This document shows, piece by piece, positions 53,801 to 64,000 of a stretch of DNA of 64,000 nt. A model generated the notes under the pieces. That model saw nothing but the letters and a program-made list of their open reading frames with translations. It ran no database searches and was not told the DNA's origin. Within the stretch, counting starts at the first letter, position 1. Every line of letters starts with the position of its first letter. Origin of the DNA: Toxoplasma gondii ME49 (taxonomy: Eukaryota > Apicomplexa > Conoidasida > Eucoccidiorida > Sarcocystidae); assembly GCF_000006565.2 (NCBI RefSeq), contig NC_031473.1, positions 1,965,441-2,029,440 of the forward strand, given 5' to 3'. Both the position numbers and the translations under genes were made by a program.

Positions 53801-56800
53801 AACGAGACGCGAGAGGGCCTTGTTCGCCAGGTCAAATGTCGATAGATCAGCAAGATAGAGAACACGGTTTTTCAAGCCCAAGTGACACGCGAGACGCTCT
53901 CTCGAATGCTGACGGATCCCACGTGCAAAGTCTCTTTACGGGAGACGGACGCAGAAACCTAAGTGGAGACACTTCGGCCAGCAAGGGTGGTCACGAAAAC
54001 TTCTCTTCTCCGTCTTCTCTGCCCTCTTCCTCTTCTCTCCCCTCCTCCTCTGTGCCTTCTCTGCGTCTGCACGAGCACTCGGTGGTGCGTCCGGTGTTTC
54101 CAGTCGCGGTGTGTACGGACAGCGGATGTCGGCGAAGCGCGTGGGATGTTCTGGAGGAGTGTGTGCGGGAGGTGTTGGAGGAGGAATGTTTGCCTGTCTC
54201 TCCGTTTCCTCAGCCGGGAGAAGAAGGCGAAAGACCTCCCTCGGGGGTCCTGTCTCCTGGCAGCGCATGCAAGCCGCTGGGCTCTGAGAAGAGGTCGCGG
54301 AAAGGTAGCCCGTCGGGAGGCTGGGAGGCGACCAGGCGCGTCCCCCAGACTCACTGTGGACCGAGGCGCCAGAGTCCAACTCGAGAAGAAGACGCAGCTG
54401 GGAGAAGCAAGTTCACTCTGACGGAAGGCGAACTGAGCGCCGCTGTCTCCGCCTCGACCGAGAAAGGACGGAGGGCTCCCTCTTGTCGATCCAGCAACGC
54501 TTGCGCCCTCTCAGAGCAGGAAATGCGCATGCTCTTTGTCCAGCTCCAGTCTCGCCTCGGGTACGTCGGGGACCTTCGCGAGCAGTCTGTGTCGGCGCTC
54601 CGGAATTTTCCATTTGAAGTCGCAGTCTTGAACTCTCACGGGCAAGCGCGTCTGCAGGCAACTCCCAGGGAAGCTCAAACACCGGGGCATGGTCAACCAG
54701 CACTTCTCTCCCCTTCCCCCCTCTCGCTAGAAACTCCAACCTCGGCACCCCTTTCGCCTCCGTCTTCCCGAGGGCTGCTTGCTGCCTCCGCCGTTCCCTC
54801 GTCTCTTTCTGTACAGTCCTCTGCTTATGCAGATGCAGAGCCTGAGAGTTTTTCGCAGCTGCCGACTCTGCCCCTCTGGCCGCCTCGCAGCGGAAAAGAA
54901 CGGAAACCATCTGAACCTCTGCAGAGAGATCCGGAAAAGTGCATCTCCGCGCCTGGCGCTTCCGTCGCTCTCCGAGAAGAAGTGCAACAGAAGGCCTCAA
55001 AGGGGAGGCAGACCTTGGAAGGGGAACTGACTGTAGAGCAGAGAGAGGCGGCAGGACGGAGACAGGCCTTAGAGGGGAGAATGGCGTTACAGGGGAGACA
55101 GGCGTCAGAGCCCCTGTCTTTGATTCGCGCCTTCCCTATGCACCAGGCGAATGGATTCCTTCGTTCTCAGCAGCAGCAGTTGATTTACACGCTTCAGAGA
55201 GAGCAACAGCAGCCGGGGCCTCGCGTGAATCCGTTCAACGCTTGGACAGCCTCTGGCGCAGACAAAATTGTCGTGGAGGGGTGGAACTTTCTCCCCGCCT
55301 TCCTCGCTCTTCAAGTCCACCCATTCGTCCTCACAGGCGCCGTCGCTGACTCAGTCGAAGTTCGGCAGCCTCCCGACGAGCTGGATAAAGCCAGCCAACC
55401 AGACGAAGAAACAGACAAAGGACAAGAAGAAAAAGACGAAGAAGACAAAGACACGGAAGAAAAAAGCGACAAAGAGGAAGAGGAAGAAGACAGGGAAGAA
55501 GAAAGAGACAAAGAGAAAGAGGGAGGCGAAGAAGAAGACCTTTCTCTCTGGCCTGTTCGCGTGCGAGTCCGAGCGCCTCTGGAGACTGAGAAATTCAAAC
55601 AAAGCGAGGGGGTGCATTTCAGGCGGAAACAGGGGGCGCCGGAGGGCGAGGAAGACTTACGACAAGAGGCGAGTGGCGAGAAGAAAAGGATTTTTGAAGC
55701 AGACGCTGAAGAAAACTCAGACGCAATCGTCTTCGAGTAAGTGTGGAACACGACATACCATTGTATATCAAAATGACATCTGCATTCATAAATATGAATA
55801 TGCATACATACATATATATATATATAAACTGTTATATATTTGCACAGGGTTACAGTAGGAAAAGGCTGGGCGACCAGAAGATAACTGGTGCACGGTCATT
55901 TTCGTTTCCGGGATGGCTTCTCTGTCTTTGTGGGGGTTTTAGGGTGCGAGAAATTCGGCAGGGTGTTGGTGGAATTTTACGAGGCTGTCGGGCTTCGGCC
56001 CTTGCGCGGGGAGATAAGTGAAGTTCAGAGAGTCGGTGGAGACAGGAAACAGCCTTGCTCGGTGAATGTGCACTGCCTTCTGAGGCAATGGCTTCTAGCC
56101 AGAGACGTTTCTCTTGTTCCAAAGTTCTGCGCACGAGGGCATCCATTTTCTGTGTCGCTGCGTCGTGCTTTCCACGGCAAAAGTGTGGACGTTTGTGCTG
56201 GCCACTCGTGAAGAGAGACAAAGACCAAGAGGCGCGGAAAGAATACGGTCCAGTGAGGGTTCTCTGGAGCCAACGAAGCCCAGCTTTCCATATCTTGCCG
56301 CGCATCTGGACGACCCCACCTTCTTGCTTCTTTCACCCAGTCACTTCCGACGCACAACTATGAACAAATACATACACACATACAAATATATATGCATATA
56401 GAAATTTGTATCGATGTATATATGTATATATATATATATATATGCCGTATATCGCGTTTTGACGTCGTATGGTGTTTTTTTCGGTTATTGTCTCTGGCTT
56501 TGAAAGTCATTCTCTCTGAAAGGGGCGGTCCTTTGTCTTTGATTTTTTGTCAGCGTCTATGCCAAGTTCGCAATCGTGGCTGCGCCAGTGTCGCAGCTGG
56601 GCGAGTCTTTCCCGGGCGCCGGGTCGACAGACAGGGTCACGGCTTTTCGTACCAGAAAGAAGGCCTTGAAAACCTTTCCAGATGACAAGAAAGTTGACGG
56701 GGAAACACAAGAGGACCTTCTTCCTGCGTTGCCGAGATCCAGCGGACTTCTCCAGTTCGATCCACCTCTGTCTCTGGAGAAACAGCAAGCACTAACGCGC

Positions 56801-58747
56801 ATCGCCATGGGAGTCCATAACAAGGTCCGTTTTACGGAACTTGACGAAAAAAAGCAGAACATTACAGCGCCTAGAAATATATATACATATATATATATAT
56901 ATGTATTTTTGGATATATAAGCATGTTCATTTGTATATATTTATGTATTTTTATTTCTATTAACAGGGACGCAACGCTTTCCCCTTAGTGTGTGTATAAT
57001 GTCGCGCATCGCCGCATGGAAGTCCGTAACAACAATTTTTTTTCCACATCCCCTTTTGCTTAGATCCGTCTGCGGCTTGTGTTTTTCTTGCGTTGTTTCT
57101 AGGTCATTTTGCGCTGGCACCCGGCAGATATCTTTTGGGAGCGGACGCAGCTACAGCTGAACTGTTTGGACCAGAAGTTTCAGTTCCTGAATCTCCATGC
57201 GTATGGAAAGGAGGGGTGCCTTCTCGCCCACTCATTTCCTCCCTTCTCCAACGGCTATGGAGGTCTTCAGTCCGACGACGCGGTAGGTCCAACCGTCTGC
57301 CCCCCTCGTTCTGTCTTTTGAAGTTCTCCTGAAAAGCAGACTCATTCGCCGAAACTTCCAGAGTCGTAAAGGTATGCGCAGGGTGCGTACGAGCAGGCGT
57401 AAATGCGCTAATTGTTTCCTGTCTGAACATCTCGGGTGCAGTTACTCGTGAGCAGCAACGTTTATCTATTTCCACCAGTTTACCTGTATTGTTACCTATC
57501 TATCCGTCTACATCTGTCTGTCCATCTCTATCTCTCTACCATTCTACAGGTCAATAAGTCTGTCTGTCTGGGTACGTATTCCTGAATGTATATATATATA
57601 TATATATGTATCTATCTATCTATATATATATATATATATATGCATGAACGTTTTGCATTGGTAGAAAACAGGCTTTCATCTGTTGCTTGGTTTGGAGGCA
57701 CAACTGAGTAGACCTTAGCTTCACGTCGGTATGTCGCGCTGCCTAGACTTTGTTTGGGGGAGGCGAAGTTTTTGACTTTTGTAAGTTGTTTCTCCACATG
57801 ACCTTTCTTTCACTTTCTGTTCGTGAACCGCCATCGCTGCCTTCTCCGAGCACTCCCCTCCCCCCTCCCCCCGCCAAATGCCGGGTGTACATACTGTGGG
57901 ATTCCGCGTTCCTTTTACAGGTCGTAGCCGAAGTGCTCGCAGTGCTGCAGCGAATGTTTGGTCTCCCCGACAAGAAATTCCCTCCGCCCGTCGACTTCAT
58001 TGTCACGCGCTGGCAAGACGATCCTTTCGCTCGGGGCTCGTATTCATTTCCTGTGAGTTTTAGCGTCGACAGGAAAGCCTAGAAAAGCAGAGAGATGCTG
58101 GAAGAGGCGAGGAGCTGAGACTCACGCACTGCAGTGTCCAGTGTAATTGACACGATATCCACGTCGACCTGCACTCCCGTTGTTTTATTTCCGGGAGTTG
58201 ACAAAATAGGTGTTGAACTCATGAGGAAGGCATCGGGCACAGGTAATACACTTTTGCTCCACAGCGGTATTAACATTATTTAATTTCGATGTACACAGAC
58301 AGTGACTCTGTTCCAGTACCCAATTGGATCTCCTCTGAGTGACTGCCCCACAAACAGCCGATGAAAGTCCGACCTCCGCGAATCAGAGCCGTTCGCATGC
58401 ACAGACAGAAATAAGCTAAGTTTCAACAGTCGCGGTCACATTCCAGTAGAGCCGAATTTCATTTATACATGTCAGACGGAAAAACGGAATTCGAGGAAAT
58501 ACCCAGTGCAACAGGTTGGAAGCAAATAAAATAACGCCGACTTTCAGCCATGAACGTATATATATATATATATATTCATAGATATATGTATGGAAATGCA
58601 TAAATGTTTCTGCATATGTGTAAATTTTTAGATATTTACGGTTGAGGAGTTCCTGTTCCTGTCAATGGTCCTCATGCCTCTGCTTCCGAGACGAAGGCGC
58701 GTTATTAGGCGGAATTATCTCCGTATATTAATGCTATACGTCAGCGG

Positions 58748-58789
<42 letters not shown>

Positions 58790-61700
58790 TACTTATATTT
58801 ACTTATATGACTATATATACGTGAATACTTTTCTATGCCAATCCGCTTCGAATTCTGGATTTCCTCTCCAGACGCGTCTTCTTTCATCAGAAGGAACATC
58901 TTGGATATGCCAAAATTTTCTTTGCTCCCGAGATGCACAGACCTCTTTCGCTTTCCTTTGAAGTTGCATGCAATTTCTGTTTCTCCGTTTTCGCGGCATA
59001 ACTTTGTACGTCGGTGGTTGTCTTTTCAGGCAGTGAACGCTTTCGACGACGACACGGAGATTCTCCGGACCCCCCATCCGGCAGAAAATCCGCGAGTCCT
59101 CTTCGCTGGGGAGTACGTCAGCAAGGCGTACTTTCAGTGTGTAGATGGTGCCTTCGACACAGGTGAGTTCTTCGCGACTTTGTGAAGAAGCTTTCGAAAT
59201 TCTCTGAGAAAACCTCCGCAGTCGGGGGAGGACTGCCGGTGCTCGTTTCAGCAGGCGAGGCTCTCAACAGCCTCCAGGTGGTTGCTTAGCTTGAAAGGAG
59301 GCGTTCGTGGAATCTTCAGAATATCAAGGGATCCCACTTCGACTGGCTGATTTGTCTCCATTTCCGGAAAGCGAGTTATTGTCCCCACTTTGGGAGGAAC
59401 AACAGGTCACCGCATGCACTTCCGTCTCTGGTCAAAAACAGTCCAGCCTCTCCGCAGACAAGTTCTTTTTTCTTTCCCTTATCCCCTGGTGCCTACACTT
59501 GCGTCGTCTGTGTCCTCTTGAACTCGGTTGTTTGTATCGCGTAGCTGGAGTCGATTCACTATTTTAGGTCCTGTAATGTCAGCAATTAAACGGCTTGATT
59601 GTGTGTATTTCCTAACTGGTGTCACGCTCAGTCTCCAACGCACTCTACTTCTGCGTTTTCTCTCCGTTTTCGTAAAACTCTTCACCACTGCTTAATGTAA
59701 CCCCGGTTGTCGGCCCTCTCCGACTTTTCTCTCCGCTTCCACATCATCCGCGACAGCCGTGTTTCTTCTTGTTGCTCACCACTTGTCTGTATGTTTCGCC
59801 GATGTATGTCGCTGAACAACTGCCTTCTGCGCGGCTGCAGGTTTGCGCGCAGCGGAGTGCGTCGCCCACGAAGGCCTTCATCTTCCTCTGCCTCCAAGAG
59901 AAGACAGAACGCCTCTCGCTTTGGATGTTTTCACGGGATGCCTGTCCTCCCGACAGGCGGACGCATGCAGCGAGTTCGCCTTGGCCTCCCCAGCGAAGAA
60001 ACGAGAGGCGAATCAGGAGAAACGAGAGGGAAATCGAGCGAAAAGAGAAGGAAAACGGAGGAAAAGACAGAAACGGAGGGAAAACGAACTCTCGTTGTCG
60101 ACTCACATGTTAACCCCTTGCCCCTTCACCGGCTTCCCCGTTCCAAGTGTGCCGACAGCTCTCCGCGGGTACTACATCACGGACATGTCCGACGCAGGCC
60201 TCACTGACGGCGAGGGGTCTGGACCAGAACTTTCTTTTTCTCTCTCGGCTGAGGGACGGCGCTGCTCTGCTGGGAAGCGAGCAGAATTGGAGTTGTGTGA
60301 AGAACGTTTCTTGCGACGGTGTCTGGAGTTCTTGGAAGCTGGTGGCGAAGAAGAGAAGGGAAAGGGCGCCAAAGAGGATTCTGGACTGCTCGGTGGTTTT
60401 TTCTCCTTTCCGTCTCAGCGTTTCTTTTATGACGCCTTTTTCGGTCACCCGACTTTATGCGGAAGTGAGGAGAATAGAGTTCCCTGCTCTGGAGAGTCTG
60501 GGCGTCGTTCTTCGTTCGCGGATCCGACAGTTCTCTGTGCAGTGCTGACGAGTGCTCTCGCCTTCACAAGAGAGGAAATCGAGGAGGCCCTCGCGACGCA
60601 TGCACGCCAAGGTCGTTCCTCGATTCGAGGGTCGTTTTTCTCGGACGCAGACGCAAGTGCGGCTGTCGAAGGAAAGGTGGAAAGGGAAGGGGTGGAGCTG
60701 AGGCGCTCGGCGTTGCGTTTAGACGAACAGGCTGTGGAACCGGTGTCGGAAGAGTTTCAAGAGCTCAGAGACTTCTTGGCGTTTCTGGGAACGCGCGACC
60801 CGTTTGCCCGCAGACGCCTTCTTCTCCCCCTGTGGGTCGCGGCCCAGTCGGCACGTGAACGCCGAGGGCAAGTAAAGGGACTGGAGGAAGTTGACGAAGA
60901 GCGAAGAGGCGCCTCGAACGAAGACGAACCGCAGGAGACAGAGGCGTCCCTCGCCAGAGAAACAGTGGAGACAGAGAGAGGAAAAGCAGACGACGAAGGG
61001 GTCGCGAGCTGTGCCGCGTCCTCGCCTCTGATTGAAAGAAGATTCGGCGCTGAGGGACGCGAGCAAGTGAACCGCAGAGCGCGAAGAACAGCGACGACTG
61101 TAGCGGAAGACAGACTGTCGCATGCAGAGAGCGAACTCGATTCGGAGGGTGAAGGTGCAGAAAGAAAAGAAAGGCAGCGGGTGCGCTGGGTGTATCTGAG
61201 GGCAGCTGAAGTCCTTACTCGTCACGCCCGAGCTGCCGCGTTCCTCCCTTCGCTTTCTCCCGTCGGACTTGCAAGTTTCCTCGTCGACTCTCTCCCGCGT
61301 CTACCTCCAAAGAAAAGGACCGGGGCGTCTGCAAAGAGCGGCAGGACAGCTGATAGGGAGACGCTGAGGACCCTCCGAGAGAAGAAGTCGCGAAACAGCG
61401 ACCTCGCTGCGCATGCAACGCGCGCTCACACACACGAAGACGCAGAAAATACACCCGACCTCGTGGAGCGTAGCCGGAGCTTCCCTCCGTCTCTCTCTCG
61501 AGAAGTTTCACCTGAATGCGGCAACGAAACCCGCATGGCGTTGATCGTCTCTCGATCGCAGGCAGAGCGCGAGAACATCCGTGGAGACTGTGGGGGGGTG
61601 AAGGGAGGTTGTTCGGAGGAAAAGACGGAAAAGAACTCTCGAAGTCTCGGGGTCACGCGAAAGGTTTTGAAAGGTGCACGCAGGCGACTCCCAACTGCCT

Positions 61701-64000
61701 CTGAATTCAAGAGAGAACTGGAAAACCGTCTCCTTCACCACCTTGCTCGAAGTGCATTTCCCTCCGACATTGAAGCCACAGCGCTGCGGGAACTGCTGCG
61801 AGCGGCGCAAGACGAAAGAGACATCATCTCCTGTTGCCATCGGAGGCAGGCCGAGGCCGGGAAGGGCGTGGCGAAGGAGGACTTGGAGGTACAAGGGGAC
61901 TCGAGCTGCCTTTCCCCAGCATTCACGGAGAGTATAGAGCGCCAGACAACACAGCGCAGTGCGGAGAGCGAAGGGGGAGAAACGGCGAGCAGGTACCAGG
62001 GACTTCGCTCTGGTCTGCGAGGTCAGACAGAAGAGGGAAACGAAGTGGAGGTGACCGGAGCAAACGCGGGAGACGAAAGAGAATTTCCGCATGCAGGACC
62101 TAAATCAGGGGAATCTGAGCATTTCGACTATGGATCGGAAGACGACTTTGAGCTGCGGGAGGGAGGCCTCTTGTCTGACTCGGAGGGCGAGAAAGGCTCT
62201 TACCACGAGCGACTTTGTTGGATGTGTGGGGTCGGTGGAGATCTTCTTCTCTGTGACGGCGAAGGGGACCCGGACATGCGCCGAGAAAGAACAGCATCGA
62301 GAGAAGAGAAGGGATCTTCGACTTTTGTGACGCTCTCTCGCGAGTTGACGGCAAACGAGGATCGAAAGGCCCTCCCGTCTTTCGAGATCCCTCGCACATC
62401 GGCATCGCAGCACCATCTGTCCCCCAGGTCTCAGCGTCCTCGGATTCTCTCGCCCTCCCCCCGTCGGTGTCGGCGCGTGTTTCATCTCGCCTGCATCTTT
62501 CCGCCTCCTACGGATGAAGAACTGCAGCAAGACGCTGTCTGGCGGTGTCCCGTTTGCCGCTTCAGAAGCGAGGAGAGACAGCGCGCGAGCGGCTTCGGGG
62601 ATGGCCTTGTCCCCTCGAGCCTCGCTCTCCATGAGGAGACAGCGTCTGCGAGAGAGCACATTCAAGAGAGCACCCCGGAACCCGGAGAGAAAAGCAGAGG
62701 TCGAGACGAAAGTCAAAGAAGATCTGTGCAGTCATTTTCTTTTTTCTCTTCTTCCTCTGCTTCATCGTGTTCCTCTTTAGCTTCCTCTTCTTCCTATCCT
62801 TCCTCATTTCCTCCTGCTGTTTCTGGATCTGTTGCGAAGGGTCAAGGAGGAACTTCGGGAGCTCAGACGGCGGTACATACACCGCGTGAGTTGCGTCGCT
62901 TCGGCACTTTGTCGAGTCTCGCGCTGCACCGCGTGTCTCTGAAGAAGTTGTTCGTGGAGGAAGTCAAGTGTCTCCTCTCCACGACGCGGCGCGTCCGACG
63001 GCGCTTCGACTTCCTCGCCCGGCAACGCGAGCGCCGCGAGGCAGTCCAGCAGCGGAAGGCGCAGCGACGGCGGTGCGCCGAGCAGAAGCGGGAGGAACAA
63101 CGCAGAAGGAAACTCGGAAAAGCCGCCAAGAGCGCCCCTCGCGGGGCGGAGGCTGATGGAGAACGCGTAGGAGAGAGAAACGGCGACAGGGAAGACGTCG
63201 GCAAGGAACAACACGCCAGAGAATGCTCAGAGGAAGAGCGGGAACAACACCAACAACATACGAAGGAGAGGAGCGAGGAGAAGAGGGAGGGGAGGGACGG
63301 CTGTCTTTGTCAGCCTGCTGTTTCTTCAGAGGCGAATGGTGCCGAAGAGCAGACGGAGGGCAAGGTGAAGAGGAGAAAGAGAGGTCGCGTGGTTCTTGCG
63401 AAGAATAGGGAAGGCGAAAGGCAAGGTGATGGAGAGAAACAAGAAACGTTGGAGGAAAAGCTCACCGTTTCAGAAGAACCAAAACGTACCATTCGAACGC
63501 GCTCCTCAGTCGCCGTGAGGCCAGCTACGAACGAGGAGAGCGATGGAGAGAAATCAGAAGACGAAAACGGCGACGAAGACCTCTTCACAGAAGACGGGCG
63601 ACCTGTTGACCCCTTTCTAACTGCCTCAAAAGACTCCCGTTTCGCCTTTGCCTTGCAAGTTCTAAATGAATTTCGAGAGGCGAATGCGGTGTCTCCGTGC
63701 CATCTGCCCCTCGCACGCCTCGCCTGGCACATCCAAGCCGGCTGCCGCTGCTGTACATACTCCGCGGCGGAACCCGGCGACGAGAAGGCAGACGCAGAGA
63801 AAGAAGACGCGTCTCGAGGAGGAGACAGTTCTCTTCTTTCTTCTGTGCGGAGCAGCGGCGAGAGCAACCGAGGACTGGGTGGGAAGGGCGAATCCCGGGG
63901 GGGCTGGAAAGCGCCTCATTGTGCAAGAGGCGACTCCAAAAACGCAGGAGATTCTTGGTGTTGCTGTGGTTGCGGAAGAGAAGAAAGCGAAGGTGATCCA
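47842..64000 (+). CDS. LSD1: Giant LSD1/KDM1-type flavin amine oxidase with PHD finger (3' end outside window)
   Basis: FAD-dependent amine oxidase of the lysine-specific histone demethylase class, expected in the nucleus. Exons: 47842-48477, 49267-49873, 50350-50958, 51210-51528, 52440-55736, 56554-56824, 57103-57282, 57921-58052, 59030-59162 and 59841 to the edge; all phases close, giving at least 3448 residues and no stop. Residues 1-560 are Ser/Pro-rich with no SWIRM domain recognised. The FAD fold begins near 562 ([16 protein letters not shown], then RVGGRT) and continues with VDLGANYMH. Later come HNKVI with Lys1913 at the LSD1 Lys661 position, [14 protein letters not shown] and RVLFAGEY. 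An insertion of about 870 residues sits inside the domain, in the region occupied by the LSD1 tower. The last exon adds a Lys/Arg-rich stretch (about 2110-2146), an acidic linker and a PHD finger (about 2853-2968). Plasmodium also has a large LSD1 with PHD modules. Demethylase activity is inferred. Confidence 0.92.
55812..55827. repeat. TA microsatellite, LSD1-like intron 5
   Basis: TA run 75 bases after the donor of intron 5. The same intron holds a second, imperfect TA tract at 56385-56443. Confidence 0.85.
56385..56443. repeat. Imperfect TA/TATG tract, LSD1-like intron 5
   Basis: Interrupted TA and TATG repeats about 110 bases upstream of the exon 6 acceptor, probably near the branch-point region. 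No coding potential. Confidence 0.85.
56877..56903. repeat. TA microsatellite, LSD1-like intron 6
   Basis: A TA tract with one interruption near the 5' end of the short intron between exons 6 and 7. Confidence 0.85.
57588..57642. repeat. TA/TATC microsatellite, LSD1-like intron 7
   Basis: Compound tract: a TA run, then tatctatctatc, then a second TA run. It follows a looser stretch rich in tctgtc/tctatc (57500-57570), giving about 140 bases of simple sequence mid-intron. Confidence 0.85.
58557..58575. repeat. TA microsatellite, LSD1-like intron 8
   Basis: First of two TA runs in the intron between exons 8 and 9. Confidence 0.85.
58750..58786. repeat. Long TA microsatellite, LSD1-like intron 8
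   Basis: The longest pure TA run in the window (about 36 bases), 240 bases upstream of the exon 9 acceptor. Runs of this length are length-polymorphic between isolates in many genomes. Confidence 0.9.

Noticed and set aside
53048..53881. 277-codon minus-strand frame opposite the large LSD1-like exon
   Set aside because: It is the Arg/Ser/Leu-rich complement of a purine-rich coding exon; similar mirror frames occur throughout 49000-64000.

Overview
The window reads as nuclear DNA of a cyst-forming coccidian apicomplexan close to Toxoplasma gondii (Toxoplasma, Hammondia, Neospora or Besnoitia; species not resolved). The grounds are many 300-900 bp introns with GT-AG borders, long intergenic stretches, TA microsatellites, a calcium-dependent protein kinase, an ELO-type elongase, and T. 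gondii-style ribosomal-protein promoter motifs upstream of RPS29. Exon models were built by hand. Reading phase was checked at every junction, and for all but one gene the whole model stays in frame. Where alternative splice sites fit equally well, this is said.

Layout, left to right. (1) 319-1669 +: 40S ribosomal protein S29, three exons. (2) 2869-14799 -: a 14-exon, about 1550-residue TPR protein that is intraflagellar transport protein IFT139/TTC21. (3) 18930-24636 +: an eight-exon coiled-coil protein resembling the DUF4200/CCDC42-CFAP73 type, divergent from IFT139 across 4.1 kb. (4) 26867-29711 +: an ELO fatty-acid elongase, four exons, 350 aa. (5) 33308-36520 -: a seven-exon, 250-aa enoyl-CoA hydratase/isomerase resembling plant peroxisomal enoyl-CoA isomerases and ending in Pro-Lys-Leu. 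(6) 38465-44011 -: a nine-exon, 604-aa CDPK with four complete EF-hands. (7) 47842 to past the right edge, +: a giant LSD1/KDM1-type flavin amine oxidase (at least 3448 residues in the window) that also carries a PHD finger.

How the genes relate: IFT139 and the coiled-coil gene probably serve the flagellum, which in these parasites exists only in male gametes. The elongase and the isomerase both act on acyl-CoAs but lie in separate transcription units. The CDPK and the LSD1-like gene are divergent across a 3.8 kb gap. The left 47 kb has AT-richer introns and gaps with short exons. The right 16 kb is dominated by long, purine-rich, low-complexity exons. No transposon, CRISPR, rRNA or tRNA was recognised.

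The observations most worth following are the PHD finger split by a 71-residue insertion, the roughly 870-residue insertion inside the LSD1 catalytic domain, the PKL tail on the isomerase (peroxisomes are debated in this group), and the expanded EF3-EF4 linker in the CDPK.
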